A DNA stretch of 64,000 bases from JAUILA01 sp964563925 (GTDB taxonomy: Bacteria > Bacteroidota > Bacteroidia > Cytophagales > Cyclobacteriaceae), in assembly GCA_964563925.1 (NCBI GenBank), contig CAZLZD010000003.1, positions 68,296 to 132,295 of the forward strand, read 5' to 3'. Of the stretch, positions 33,515 to 42,054 are shown piece by piece. Below the pieces are notes generated by a model, which saw only the letters and a list, made by a program, of their open reading frames with translations, ran no database searches and had not been told where the DNA came from. The number at the start of each line of letters is the position of its first letter. Position 1 is the first letter of the stretch. The position numbers were made by a program, and so were the translations under genes.

Positions 33515-34372
33515 TTAATTCAGGTGCCTCTGAAGGAAACCCAGCGACAGCCGGTATGCCTCCTCGGCGTACTCCTTGTTGTAATCCGGGTTACTCGGAT
33601 TGGCAAAGGCGTGCACGGCGTCGTACATTTTCACATCGACCTTTTTCCCGGCTTTCGCCATGTTGGCCACAAAGGCATCCACCACATCGGGATTGATCCA
33701 TTCGTCCTGCTTGCCGAAGATTCCGAGTACCGGTCCTTCCAGTAATTTGAGACGCTCTACGTCCTTGACCGGCATTCCATAGTACATGACCGCGCCGACG
33801 AGTTCGGGGCCCATACCCGGTTCAGAGGTGATGAGTCCGGCTTCCAGGGCCCAGCCCCCGCCGAAGCACCAGCCTACGGTGGCGATTTCGGCATTGATCC
33901 CGGCCCAGTCGAGCGCACCCTTCACGATGGCGGTACCCCGGGCCTGGTCCATGGCCTGCATCAGCTTTCCCGCTTCCTCGCGGGTCGAGGCCACTTTTCC
34001 GTCATACATGTCCAGGGCTATCACATGCACATTCTCCAGGTCATCAAAATAGCGCTCCGCTTCCTTTTTGATGTAATCGTTAAGTCCCCACCACTCGTGA
34101 AATACGAAGAGGTATTCATCGGAGTCCACGTTAGGTTCGAGGTAGTACCCGCTTGCCTCTTTTCCGTCGGGGGTGGAAAACGTGATCATCTTACCAACTG
34201 CCGACTGGTGGACATACGGCAGGGGTTCCCGGTGGTCGGCATTGAAACTTTTGTTGCTTGCCAGCATGGCAAAGGATTCCATGGCCGGGGTATGACAGAT
34301 GGTGATCCCCTCCTGCGCATACACTGGTAAGGTAAGGATCAGCGAGAATAGAAATAGTGTGATTCGTTTCAT
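33515..34372 (-). CDS. Exported dienelactone hydrolase family protein
   Basis: A 285-residue alpha/beta hydrolase with a signal peptide (FLFSLILTLPVYAQ), so it is probably periplasmic. The catalytic triad of the family is complete: C169 in VGWCFGGG, D223 in GKQDEWI and H254 in AVHAF. FHEWWGLNDY is the usual N-terminal motif. Family members hydrolyse lactones or esters; the natural substrate here is not predictable. It forms a minus-strand group with DinB upstream and polA downstream. Confidence 0.9.
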   Translation of the reverse strand: MKRITLFLFSLILTLPVYAQEGITICHTPAMESFAMLASNKSFNADHREPLPYVHQSAVGKMITFSTPDGKEASGYYLEPNVDSDEYLFVFHEWWGLNDYIKKEAERYFDDLENVHVIALDMYDGKVASTREEAGKLMQAMDQARGTAIVKGALDWAGINAEIATVGWCFGGGWALEAGLITSEPGMGPELVGAVMYYGMPVKDVERLKLLEGPVLGIFGKQDEWINPDVVDAFVANMAKAGKKVDVKMYDAVHAFANPSNPDYNKEYAEEAYRLSLGFLQRHLN

Positions 34373-34440
34373 GGCTTATTTGTTAAGGATTGTAAGCTAG
34401 AAACGAATGGAGGCCCGGATTTGTTTATGCAGGACTCGGA

Positions 34441-34899
34441 TTACCGCAGGCGGCGGTAGGCAATGTAATCGGTAACCGGGGGCTGTATCTGCAGTTTTTT
34501 CATGACCATGACCATCTGCGCGCGGTGGTAGGTACTGTGGTTGACCACATGGGTGATGATCTCGCGCAGGGTACTTTCGTATTTGGTGCCCTTCGAGTTT
34601 TTGTAAAAGATCATTTCCTCAAAGGTATCCGGACGGTGTTTGCGGATAAACTCGATCCAGTTGGCCGTGCTCTCCTCGTTCATGGTCCTGAGTTCCCTGA
34701 GCTTGTATTTCTCCCACAGCGGAAAGGGGGAGGTCGGCAGGTCCTTGATCCGGTTGAGCCAGACGATTTGCGAGGAGATCAGGTGGCTCAGCAGGAGCAG
34801 GAGTTGATAATCCTCGCTCTCGGCTTCTTCGAGTGTGATAATCATTCGCTGGTTTGCCCAGTCGTTATACTCAAACAGGTCGGTAAAATGCTTTTTCAT
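34441..34899 (-). CDS. DinB family protein
   Basis: A 152-residue four-helix-bundle protein. Metal-binding histidines expected for DinB/YfiT folds are visible at H39 (LLSHLISSQ) and in THVVNHSTYHRAQ. Some members are thiol-dependent S-transferases (bacillithiol or mycothiol); the role of most, including this one, is unknown. It is divergent from the amidase gene and 68 bases upstream of the dienelactone hydrolase gene. Confidence 0.85.
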   Translation of the reverse strand: MKKHFTDLFEYNDWANQRMIITLEEAESEDYQLLLLLSHLISSQIVWLNRIKDLPTSPFPLWEKYKLRELRTMNEESTANWIEFIRKHRPDTFEEMIFYKNSKGTKYESTLREIITHVVNHSTYHRAQMVMVMKKLQIQPPVTDYIAYRRLR

Positions 34900-34974
34900 G
34901 ACGTAATTCTATATTAACGGTATCTCCCCGGACAGCTAAATTTTGTAACTTCCGGAAAAACCAAATGATGTCCT

Positions 34975-36597
34975 ATGCGATATTCTAAACTACTCATCAT
35001 TTCCCTAATTTGCCTTATTTACAGCGAAACTTCTGGACAAATCAATGATTCGCTGCGCTTTGCCGAGACCATTTATGACCTGAATTTTACGCGGGCTCAG
35101 CGTGATTCCCTGAGCCTAGAACAGCTTGCCTCGAGGATCAGCCAGTTACACGGATATCCGTTGACCAACGACGTCGCCCCCGCGATGGTCTTCGACCCGC
35201 TGGCCATGGTCGGTTTTACCCCGCTAGCCCAGGAGGAGATTACATGGGATTTGCCGGAGAATGTTTCGCTGCCGGCGCGCCGTGCCGACCTCGCCTACTA
35301 TTCGGTAGCCCAGCTCGGCGCACTGATCAGGGACCGGAAAATCACTTCCGTTGAACTCACGCGGTTTTACATTGACCGGTTGAAGACTTTCGGGGATACC
35401 CTGGAGTGCGTGGTTTCCCTGTTGGAAGAGCGGGCCCTGGAACAGGCAAAGAAGGCAGATCAGATGATGGTGGAGGGGATGTATAAGGGTCCGTTGCATG
35501 GGATCCCGTACGGACTCAAGGATTTGTTTGCCGTCGAAGGCACCGTGACCAGCTGGGGGGCGATGCCCTACCGTGACCAGACCATCGACGATACCTCAAC
35601 GATTGTGGAAAAGCTGGAAGATGCCGGGGCGGTACTGGTCGCCAAGCTTACCCTCGGGGCACTGGCCATGGGGGATGTGTGGTACGGCGGGGTTACGAAA
35701 AACCCGTGGAACCTGGATCAGGGTTCCAGCGGTTCCTCTGCCGGTTCGGCTTCCGCCGTCTCGGCCGGACTCGTACCATTTGCGATTGGTACAGAAACCC
35801 TCGGATCGATCGTTTCGCCTTCAACGCGGTGCGGGACCACCGGACTCCGGCCGACATTTGGAAGGGTGAGCCGCTCGGGCGGCATGGCGCTCAGCTGGTC
35901 GATGGATAAAGTCGGGCCCATTACCCGCAGCGCCACCGATGCCGCACTTGTTTTTGATGTGATCCGGGGGACCGACCCGGATGATCCCACTACCCGGGCT
36001 TCGGCGTTTAATTATAATGCCGGCCGGGATGTGCGTACGCTTAAGGTTGGGTACCTGGACGGTGCTTTTGAAGGGAACGCACGGGACAGCATAACCCTGG
36101 TGGAGCTGCGAAACATGGGGATTGATTTGCAGCCGGTAAAATTCCCCAACGATTTTCCTGCCCGGGCAATGACCATTATCCTCGCTGCTGAATCTTCAGG
36201 AGCGTTTGACGAACTTACCCGTTCGGGACAGGACTCACTCATGGTGCGGCAGGACCGTGGTGCCTGGCCCAATTATTTCCGTTCGGCCCGGTTTATCCCG
36301 GCCTCGGAATACGTAAATGCCAACCGCATCCGCACCAAACTGATCAGGGCCCTTCATGAGGCCATGGAAGAGTATGACGTAATTGTGGCTCCCAGCTTTT
36401 CAAATCAGCTGGTCATGACCAACCTGACGGGTCACCCGTGCCTGGTTCTGCCCAACGGGTTTAATGAGAATGGTTCGCCTACCAGCATTACCTTCCTGGC
36501 GAATTACATGGACGAGGCCGCGCTGATCACACTGGGGGAAGCCTACCAGGCTGCTACAGATTATGATGACAAGCATCCGCCGATGTTTACGGAATAA
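34975..36597 (+). CDS. Amidase signature family enzyme, exported
   Basis: A 540-residue amidase with a signal peptide (LLIISLICLIYSETSGQ). The Ser-cisSer-Lys triad can be placed at K182 (GLKDLFA), S254 (QGSSGSSAGSASAV) and S278 (GTETLGSIVSP). The amidase domain begins near residue 108; the first 100 residues are an extra helical segment. The exported location argues against a GatA role. It likely hydrolyses amide bonds of external nitrogen compounds or peptides, but the substrate is unknown. Confidence 0.9.
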   Translation: MRYSKLLIISLICLIYSETSGQINDSLRFAETIYDLNFTRAQRDSLSLEQLASRISQLHGYPLTNDVAPAMVFDPLAMVGFTPLAQEEITWDLPENVSLPARRADLAYYSVAQLGALIRDRKITSVELTRFYIDRLKTFGDTLECVVSLLEERALEQAKKADQMMVEGMYKGPLHGIPYGLKDLFAVEGTVTSWGAMPYRDQTIDDTSTIVEKLEDAGAVLVAKLTLGALAMGDVWYGGVTKNPWNLDQGSSGSSAGSASAVSAGLVPFAIGTETLGSIVSPSTRCGTTGLRPTFGRVSRSGGMALSWSMDKVGPITRSATDAALVFDVIRGTDPDDPTTRASAFNYNAGRDVRTLKVGYLDGAFEGNARDSITLVELRNMGIDLQPVKFPNDFPARAMTIILAAESSGAFDELTRSGQDSLMVRQDRGAWPNYFRSARFIPASEYVNANRIRTKLIRALHEAMEEYDVIVAPSFSNQLVMTNLTGHPCLVLPNGFNENGSPTSITFLANYMDEAALITLGEAYQAATDYDDKHPPMFTE

Positions 36598-36852
36598 CAG
36601 GCCGGTTTCCAGGAGTCACCGATCGGGTGGCTGCTATCGGGGATCTGCCTTCGGGGCAACGACCCTATCCTCCCTGCGGAACATTCTCCAGGCACGACAA
36701 ATTTCACGTCTGCCTGTGCAGTACTTTTCTGATTTTCCTTCCATAACCAGGTAAGGGCCTCAGGGATGTAAGGAATTCCTTCATTCTGTCCGGTTTACGG
36801 GGTTACAATCGGCGTGCACGCGTATTTACTGGGTAGTACAAACGATATACAC

Positions 36853-37680
36853 GTGAAGAATTTTTTACTTACAGCTGTTTTATTTTTTACGGCGCTGGCG
36901 GGCATGGGACAGGGGTTGCATGTAGGCCTGACCACGGGGATCAATTCGACGATTCTCCTTGAAAACGGATTCAGCGAAGATCCGCGGTATAATTCCAAGA
37001 TGACATTATCGACCAGTCCGATCGGGGTCAATGTGGGCTACGATCTCACGCCTTCCTTTGGATTGTCTCTCGAATCGATCCTGGCCAACCAGGAAATGTT
37101 TTATGAGATCGTTGACATTGCTGATCAGATCAAAGGCGGACAGGAGATAGATCTCCAGTATATCCATTTACCGCTCCTGCTCAATTTCATGAACGGCGGA
37201 GATGCGGCTGCCCGGTTTAATTTTTCGATTGGTCCCCAGCTTTCCCTGCTGACCGCTGCGGTGGAAAGTTATTATGTAGAAGCAGGGGATTATAAAATAC
37301 CGGCCAACTCGTCTTTTGCCGAAATTTCCGCGACCTATCCGGGTGCGACTCAGTCGACCGAACAGGCGCAAAACGGGGAATACACCATTCCTTCTGACAT
37401 AAATACCACAGAGTTACTGAACCGCAAGGCGGATGATTTCCGGAACCTTGAATTTCAGATTGCCGGAGCCATGGGTGTTTCCATTGACCTGGGTCCGCAC
37501 CTTATGTTGTCCACGCTGCTTCGGGCCAACTACCGGGTGACCGACATGACCAACGAGGATGCGCTGTCGCTGGTGCTGGAGAATAATGCACAGCAATTAT
37601 TCGCGCAGAAAGCACAGCTCACGCTCGGACTTCAGGTTGGAATCCATTATTCCTTCAACGTGACGCGCGCGTTCAGATAA
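36853..37680 (+). CDS. Outer-membrane beta-barrel (porin-family) protein, GTG start
   Basis: A 275-residue protein. The GTG at 36853 gives a good signal peptide (KNFLLTAVLFFTALAGMGQ), while the earlier ATG at 36814 would add 13 residues with no function. The mature part starts GLHVGLTTGINSTIL and alternates short amphipathic strands (GVNVGYDLTPSFGLSLES, GLQVGIHYSFNV), as in the PorT/OMP_b-brl family. A loop of about 60 residues (150-215) interrupts the strands. The function is unknown; some relatives help protein secretion. A terminator follows. Confidence 0.8.
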   Translation: MKNFLLTAVLFFTALAGMGQGLHVGLTTGINSTILLENGFSEDPRYNSKMTLSTSPIGVNVGYDLTPSFGLSLESILANQEMFYEIVDIADQIKGGQEIDLQYIHLPLLLNFMNGGDAAARFNFSIGPQLSLLTAAVESYYVEAGDYKIPANSSFAEISATYPGATQSTEQAQNGEYTIPSDINTTELLNRKADDFRNLEFQIAGAMGVSIDLGPHLMLSTLLRANYRVTDMTNEDALSLVLENNAQQLFAQKAQLTLGLQVGIHYSFNVTRAFR

Positions 37681-37702
37681 AAAGACAATCAACCAGGTAA
37701 TG

Positions 37703-37740
37703 GGCGCTCCTCCGTGTTATGCGGACGGAGCGTCTTTTAT
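37703..37740 (+). terminator. Terminator of the beta-barrel gene
   Basis: CGCTCC (37705-37710) pairs with GGAGCG (37727-37732), with an inner CCG/CGG extension, followed by TCTTTTATTTTG. Confidence 0.7.
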
Positions 37741-37906
37741 TTTGTATCCATCACAGATTCCGGTCCTTGACCGGACAGTCCTGCGTCTGACCGGCAGGCA
37801 TTGTTGCCTGCATTGGCGAAAACCTGTAATTTACACGACCCTGGACGGAAACATAAAGCAAGGAAATACCCGAGTTGTCCGCCCGGGAAGATTACAGACA
37901 GAAAGA

Positions 37907-38968
37907 ATGAATCGAATGAAATATTTTATTCTTTGTGCAGGCCTGCTTTTGTCAGGTCTCTTTGCCAAAGCCCAGGAGCAGTCCGCGGAAAGTAAATTTA
38001 TCAGTGTTCCGGGTGCCCGGATCCAGTATCTTGATTTTGGCGGGGAGGGGGTCCCACTGATCTTTATCCATGCCGAGGGCTGGGATGCATCAACCTACAA
38101 GGATTTCGGCGGAAAATTTAACGGCACCAATCGCGTCCTTTCGGTAACCCGGCCCGGCTACGGGGAATCGACAAGTACGGAATCTCCTTATTCGATACCC
38201 GTACAGGCGGAATATCTTATCGGGTTCCTGGATGCGATGAACATAGAGCGAGCGGTCTTTGCGGGGAACTCATCACCCACCGCCATTATCACCTACCTGG
38301 CCGAACACTATCCGGGACGGGTTGCGGGCGCCATTTACCTGGCCGGACTTTTCCCGGTCTGGTATGGTGACGAACGGGAAGCGGATCCGTATGGTGCCGG
38401 AGAAATGGAGCGGAAAGCATCCACCACGGAAGCGGTACCGAAGGAGAAATACCGGATGCTGGATACCTATCAGCCGGAGTTTGAAAAGGGCGACCGGCCT
38501 CCCATGGATATTCCTGCCCTGGCCTTTGCCTCGCGCACCGGCCTGATCGGATATGCCCATGTGAATATGTCCCTGCTCAGGGTTGGATCGCCGTTGTATT
38601 CCGAATGGTATGAGGGGCTGCCCGACATGCCGATCAGTGAACAGATCAGGCGCACACATGATGACCCCGATTTCCGTACGGCGTTAATCGAAAAGATCGG
38701 GAATAAAGAGGCAAGACGTTACTTTCTTGAGCTTGCAGAAGATAAAGCCGCCCAGCAGCAACTTTATACCTACCAGCAGGAACACATCGCGCCAATGATT
38801 ATTGAGGTACAGAGGAAATTCAACAATGCTTTTTCCCCTGACATGATACGTATCGTGAAACTGGATGTGAACGGCGTGTTTGGATACGAGTACATGTACA
38901 CACCGGATCTCATCGTACCGCACATCCGGGAATTCCTTCATCGGGTAAACCTGCGGGAAGCGAATTGA
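37907..38968 (+). CDS. Exported alpha/beta hydrolase
   Basis: A 353-residue protein. I place the start at 37907 (MNRMKYFILCAGLLLSGLF), so that a signal peptide comes first; an ATG at 37916 is equally possible. The alpha/beta hydrolase core shows YLDFGGEGVPLIFIHAEGWD, RPGYGES and the nucleophile elbow VFAGNSSPTA, with Ser in a G-x-S-x-P context. A C-terminal helix (PDLIVPHIREFLHRV) ends the fold. The substrate is unknown. The upstream 70 codons that remain open span the previous terminator and are not coding. Confidence 0.8.
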   Translation: MNRMKYFILCAGLLLSGLFAKAQEQSAESKFISVPGARIQYLDFGGEGVPLIFIHAEGWDASTYKDFGGKFNGTNRVLSVTRPGYGESTSTESPYSIPVQAEYLIGFLDAMNIERAVFAGNSSPTAIITYLAEHYPGRVAGAIYLAGLFPVWYGDEREADPYGAGEMERKASTTEAVPKEKYRMLDTYQPEFEKGDRPPMDIPALAFASRTGLIGYAHVNMSLLRVGSPLYSEWYEGLPDMPISEQIRRTHDDPDFRTALIEKIGNKEARRYFLELAEDKAAQQQLYTYQQEHIAPMIIEVQRKFNNAFSPDMIRIVKLDVNGVFGYEYMYTPDLIVPHIREFLHRVNLREAN

Positions 38969-39029
38969 CCACAATACCATAATTTCTTCAGCATAACGAG
39001 GGTGCTCGTTCGCGGCAAAACAAATTGGC

Positions 39030-40490
39030 CTAATCAGGTTCGTCCCGGCCTTCCAGGGTTTCCCTGACATAGTCTTTGAGGAAGGGAACAGAGAAACTAA
39101 AGACAAAGATATACCGCCTCCACTTGAAGTCGGCGGTTTCAGTCGGGTCAAAGATTTCACTGGTTGATTTGGTCTGAGAGGGGAAGGAAATGACCCTGGG
39201 AAGACTCTGGGTGGCACCGGTCCTGGATACACCCAGGGTTATATCCGCTCCTTTAAAAGTCAGAACAATTCCTGCGGCGGCGTGAAACGCATCGGCCTGG
39301 AAGGTGGAGTTGCTCACTTTCGACTGATTTCTGATATGGCTTATGGGATTTGGACCTACGGTTGAAAAATCGGTATTGGCACTCAGGTAGGCAGAAAGAT
39401 TATCGCTTACATACCACTCAAAACCTAAACCGGCATTGACAATTGCCTGATTCTGATCGGTCAGTTTAAAATGGATCAGGGAGTCGGGTTTACTCTGGAC
39501 ATAGTGCGGGTCGGCCTCCATCAGTGTGTATTCGTTTATTTTACCATAATATTCTGCGCTGAAATGCAGTTTGCTTTTGCCGGTTTGAAGAGAGACGCCT
39601 GCACCTGCGGTCAGGGGCGTCTTATAGGTGAGACTAAGGTCTGACTGGTAGCTGTTGGCATAAATGTCATTTGTACCCGTCAGCCCTTCGAAGCCTGAAT
39701 AATACAGCTGGTAGGAATAATTGGAATTATTTTTCAGGTTAATGGCGGGTGTGGTCAGGGTTAATCCAAACTGCCAGTTTCCGGAGGAATAAGCGGCTGC
39801 CAGTTTCCATATCATACTGTATGTTTCAAATCCGAAACTTCGATTGTAATCAAAAACCGCTACGTTACCTGAATTTTGAGACAGGGCGCGCAGATTTAAC
39901 TTGCCGGTACGGTCATGCCTGACATTGCTGAGAAATCCGGACGCTCCTATACTAAACCTGCTGTTCAGGGCATGGGCCCAGGCAAACCCCCACCATGTGT
40001 CCCTGACCTCATTCCCAAGATTCACATCTCCTTCAAATATTTCATTTCCCTCCCAGTTGGCAATAATATCTCCGGTAACTTCTTCACGGTAGCCAAAACT
40101 AAGATCGCTTCGGCTCCTTGAGAGGATAGCATAAGCAAACTGGTGATTGGGAAGAAATTTTATTTTAAATGTACCAGCAGCCAGTGAAGGCACCCCGTCA
40201 AAACTGGATTTTTTCAGGTTCCTTCCATCACCGACCCCGTTTTCATAGTTCATGGTTTGCCATTGGTACACATCTGCGCTCAAAAGGAAGGCCGGATTTT
40301 CAACGAGCCCCAGGCGGGCGGGGTTATAATAAACGGCCCCCAGGTCTTCCACGCCACCAATTACAGATCCGCCCAACAGCATGGAACGGGTTCCGTATTG
40401 GTGGGTCCAGTAATGTCCGCTTTGGGCGGAGGCTGTATATAATGCAAATCCCGATAAAACGGTAATCAAAAAGAAACGGAAAGGTTTCAT
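39030..40490 (-). CDS. OmpP1/FadL family outer-membrane transporter
   Basis: A 486-residue outer-membrane barrel for hydrophobic compounds. It has a signal peptide (FFLITVLSGFALYTASAQ) and then the FadL hatch-like start YGTRSMLLGGSVIGGVEDLG, AVYYNPARLG. Many alternating strands follow, ending in FSFSVPFLKDYVRETLEG. Long-chain fatty acids are the classical substrate; Bacteroidota members may carry other hydrophobic molecules. It is a single minus-strand gene, convergent with the hydrolase gene. Confidence 0.9.
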   Translation of the reverse strand: MKPFRFFLITVLSGFALYTASAQSGHYWTHQYGTRSMLLGGSVIGGVEDLGAVYYNPARLGLVENPAFLLSADVYQWQTMNYENGVGDGRNLKKSSFDGVPSLAAGTFKIKFLPNHQFAYAILSRSRSDLSFGYREEVTGDIIANWEGNEIFEGDVNLGNEVRDTWWGFAWAHALNSRFSIGASGFLSNVRHDRTGKLNLRALSQNSGNVAVFDYNRSFGFETYSMIWKLAAAYSSGNWQFGLTLTTPAINLKNNSNYSYQLYYSGFEGLTGTNDIYANSYQSDLSLTYKTPLTAGAGVSLQTGKSKLHFSAEYYGKINEYTLMEADPHYVQSKPDSLIHFKLTDQNQAIVNAGLGFEWYVSDNLSAYLSANTDFSTVGPNPISHIRNQSKVSNSTFQADAFHAAAGIVLTFKGADITLGVSRTGATQSLPRVISFPSQTKSTSEIFDPTETADFKWRRYIFVFSFSVPFLKDYVRETLEGRDEPD

Positions 40491-40551
40491 GGGCGGCCAA
40501 CTGATTCTTTGTCAATATAATAGATTAGCCGGATTTAATTCCTGACCTGAA

Positions 40552-42024
40552 TCATTTCCCGTCCAGCTTACTCAGATAATTATCCGCCGTTTTAAGATGA
40601 TTTTCCAATTTCCCCTCCTCCATTCTCTCCAGCAGGCTCATAACCATATTCATCCGGCCATTCTCCCTCAGCTCCTTTTTGTGCATGTGAAGAAAGCGCC
40701 AGTACAGACCGTCCCAGATATCACTCCATTCTCCCTTGCCATAGGAGCTCATTTTCCGCACATAATTAGAGCCCGAGATATAGGGCTTGGTCGTGAAAAG
40801 TCCGCCGTCGGCATACAGGATCATCCCGTAGACATTGGGAACCATCACCCAGTCATAGGCATCAATGAAAAGCTCCATAAACCAGCGGTATACCTCGTCG
40901 GGGTCAAACTCGCAGAGCAGCATAAAATTGCCCATGAGCATCAGGCGCTCAATGTGATGGGCATAGCCGTACGTTATCACCTTTCGGATCACATCGTCGA
41001 GCGGGGGGATACCCGTTTCGCCGGTCCAGAAGGAAGAAGGGATCTTCCGGTCGTGATTAAAGTGATTATTGGTACGCTCGAATACACTTTCCTGCTGGTA
41101 GATCCCCCGCATGAATTCTCGCCAGCCGATGATCTGCCGGACAAACCCTTCCAGGCTGTTCAGGGGATACTTCTTTTTACGGTGCCATTCCAGGGTTGTA
41201 TCCAGTACCTGGTCAGGAGTGAGCAGTCCGATGTTGAGGGCCGGTGTGAGCACGGAGTGGTACAGGAACGGGTGGTCAGCGCTCATGGCGTCTTCATAAT
41301 CCCCGAATTTACCCATGCGGTTTTCCAGGAAATCATCAAGCCATTTCTCCGCCTGGTAATATGTCACCGGGTAACAGAAATGTGCTGTGTCTCCCGGATT
41401 ATCACTGAAGTGTTCTTCCACATATGCGATGGCCTCCTGCACGTATTCATTCTGCTGCGGAATGTAAATTTCCGGGGGATTATGATCTTTCGGCAGTTTC
41501 TTGCGGTTCTCATCGTCAAAGCTCCATTTACCACCCACTGGTTCGTCGTTGTCCATGAGCAGGTCCAGGCCTTTACGCTGTTTTTTGTAAAAGGAAGCCA
41601 TGAAGTAATCCTTGCGTGCACCCAGTTTTTCGCCAACCTCTTCCCGGGACAGCAGGAACATCGGGCTTTCATAGAATTTGAGCTCCATGTCATGCCGGCG
41701 GGCAAATCGCTTCAGCCGTCTTTCGAGCAGGTAATCCACCGGATCGGCTAAATGGATACTCTTCACCCCGGTGCCGGACAATTGTTTGAAGAGCGAGGAC
41801 AAGTCCGGAGCTTCGCCGCAGGTAACATACGTGACCTCCAGCTTCTGCTGCTCCAGCCAGGAGGCGGCGTACTTCATGGAGGCCCGGTGCAGGATCAGTT
41901 TGTTCTTGTGAAAGCGGTACTGGGTGAAGAACAGCGGGTCTTCATACAGGTATACCTGCCTTCCCTTGCGCGTGGCCGGGTGGGACTTGAAGAGCTGGTG
42001 CGGGAACAGGAGCGAAATTTCCAT
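40552..42024 (-). CDS. Cryptochrome/photolyase-related protein, without the usual 4Fe-4S cysteines
   Basis: A 490-residue flavoprotein of the prokaryotic photolyase-related (FeS-BCP) group, whose members repair (6-4) photoproducts with light. FAD-domain signatures include IGWREFMRGIYQQ, AHHIERLMLMGNFMLL, DWVMVPNVYGM, and ADGGLFTTKPYISGSNYV. In characterised relatives four cysteines bind a 4Fe-4S cluster. Here the corresponding stretches (FWTGETGIPPLDD and SSYGKGEWSDIWDGLYW) have no cysteine. The gene lies 30 bases after the M14 peptidase gene and may share its transcript. Confidence 0.88.
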   Translation of the reverse strand: MEISLLFPHQLFKSHPATRKGRQVYLYEDPLFFTQYRFHKNKLILHRASMKYAASWLEQQKLEVTYVTCGEAPDLSSLFKQLSGTGVKSIHLADPVDYLLERRLKRFARRHDMELKFYESPMFLLSREEVGEKLGARKDYFMASFYKKQRKGLDLLMDNDEPVGGKWSFDDENRKKLPKDHNPPEIYIPQQNEYVQEAIAYVEEHFSDNPGDTAHFCYPVTYYQAEKWLDDFLENRMGKFGDYEDAMSADHPFLYHSVLTPALNIGLLTPDQVLDTTLEWHRKKKYPLNSLEGFVRQIIGWREFMRGIYQQESVFERTNNHFNHDRKIPSSFWTGETGIPPLDDVIRKVITYGYAHHIERLMLMGNFMLLCEFDPDEVYRWFMELFIDAYDWVMVPNVYGMILYADGGLFTTKPYISGSNYVRKMSSYGKGEWSDIWDGLYWRFLHMHKKELRENGRMNMVMSLLERMEEGKLENHLKTADNYLSKLDGK

Positions 42025-42054
42025 AATGCCCTAACACCGTACCGGGGGATCTGG

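Noticed and set aside
37700..37906. Longer N-terminus of the alpha/beta hydrolase
   Set aside because: It runs through the terminator of the preceding gene and would bury the signal peptide.
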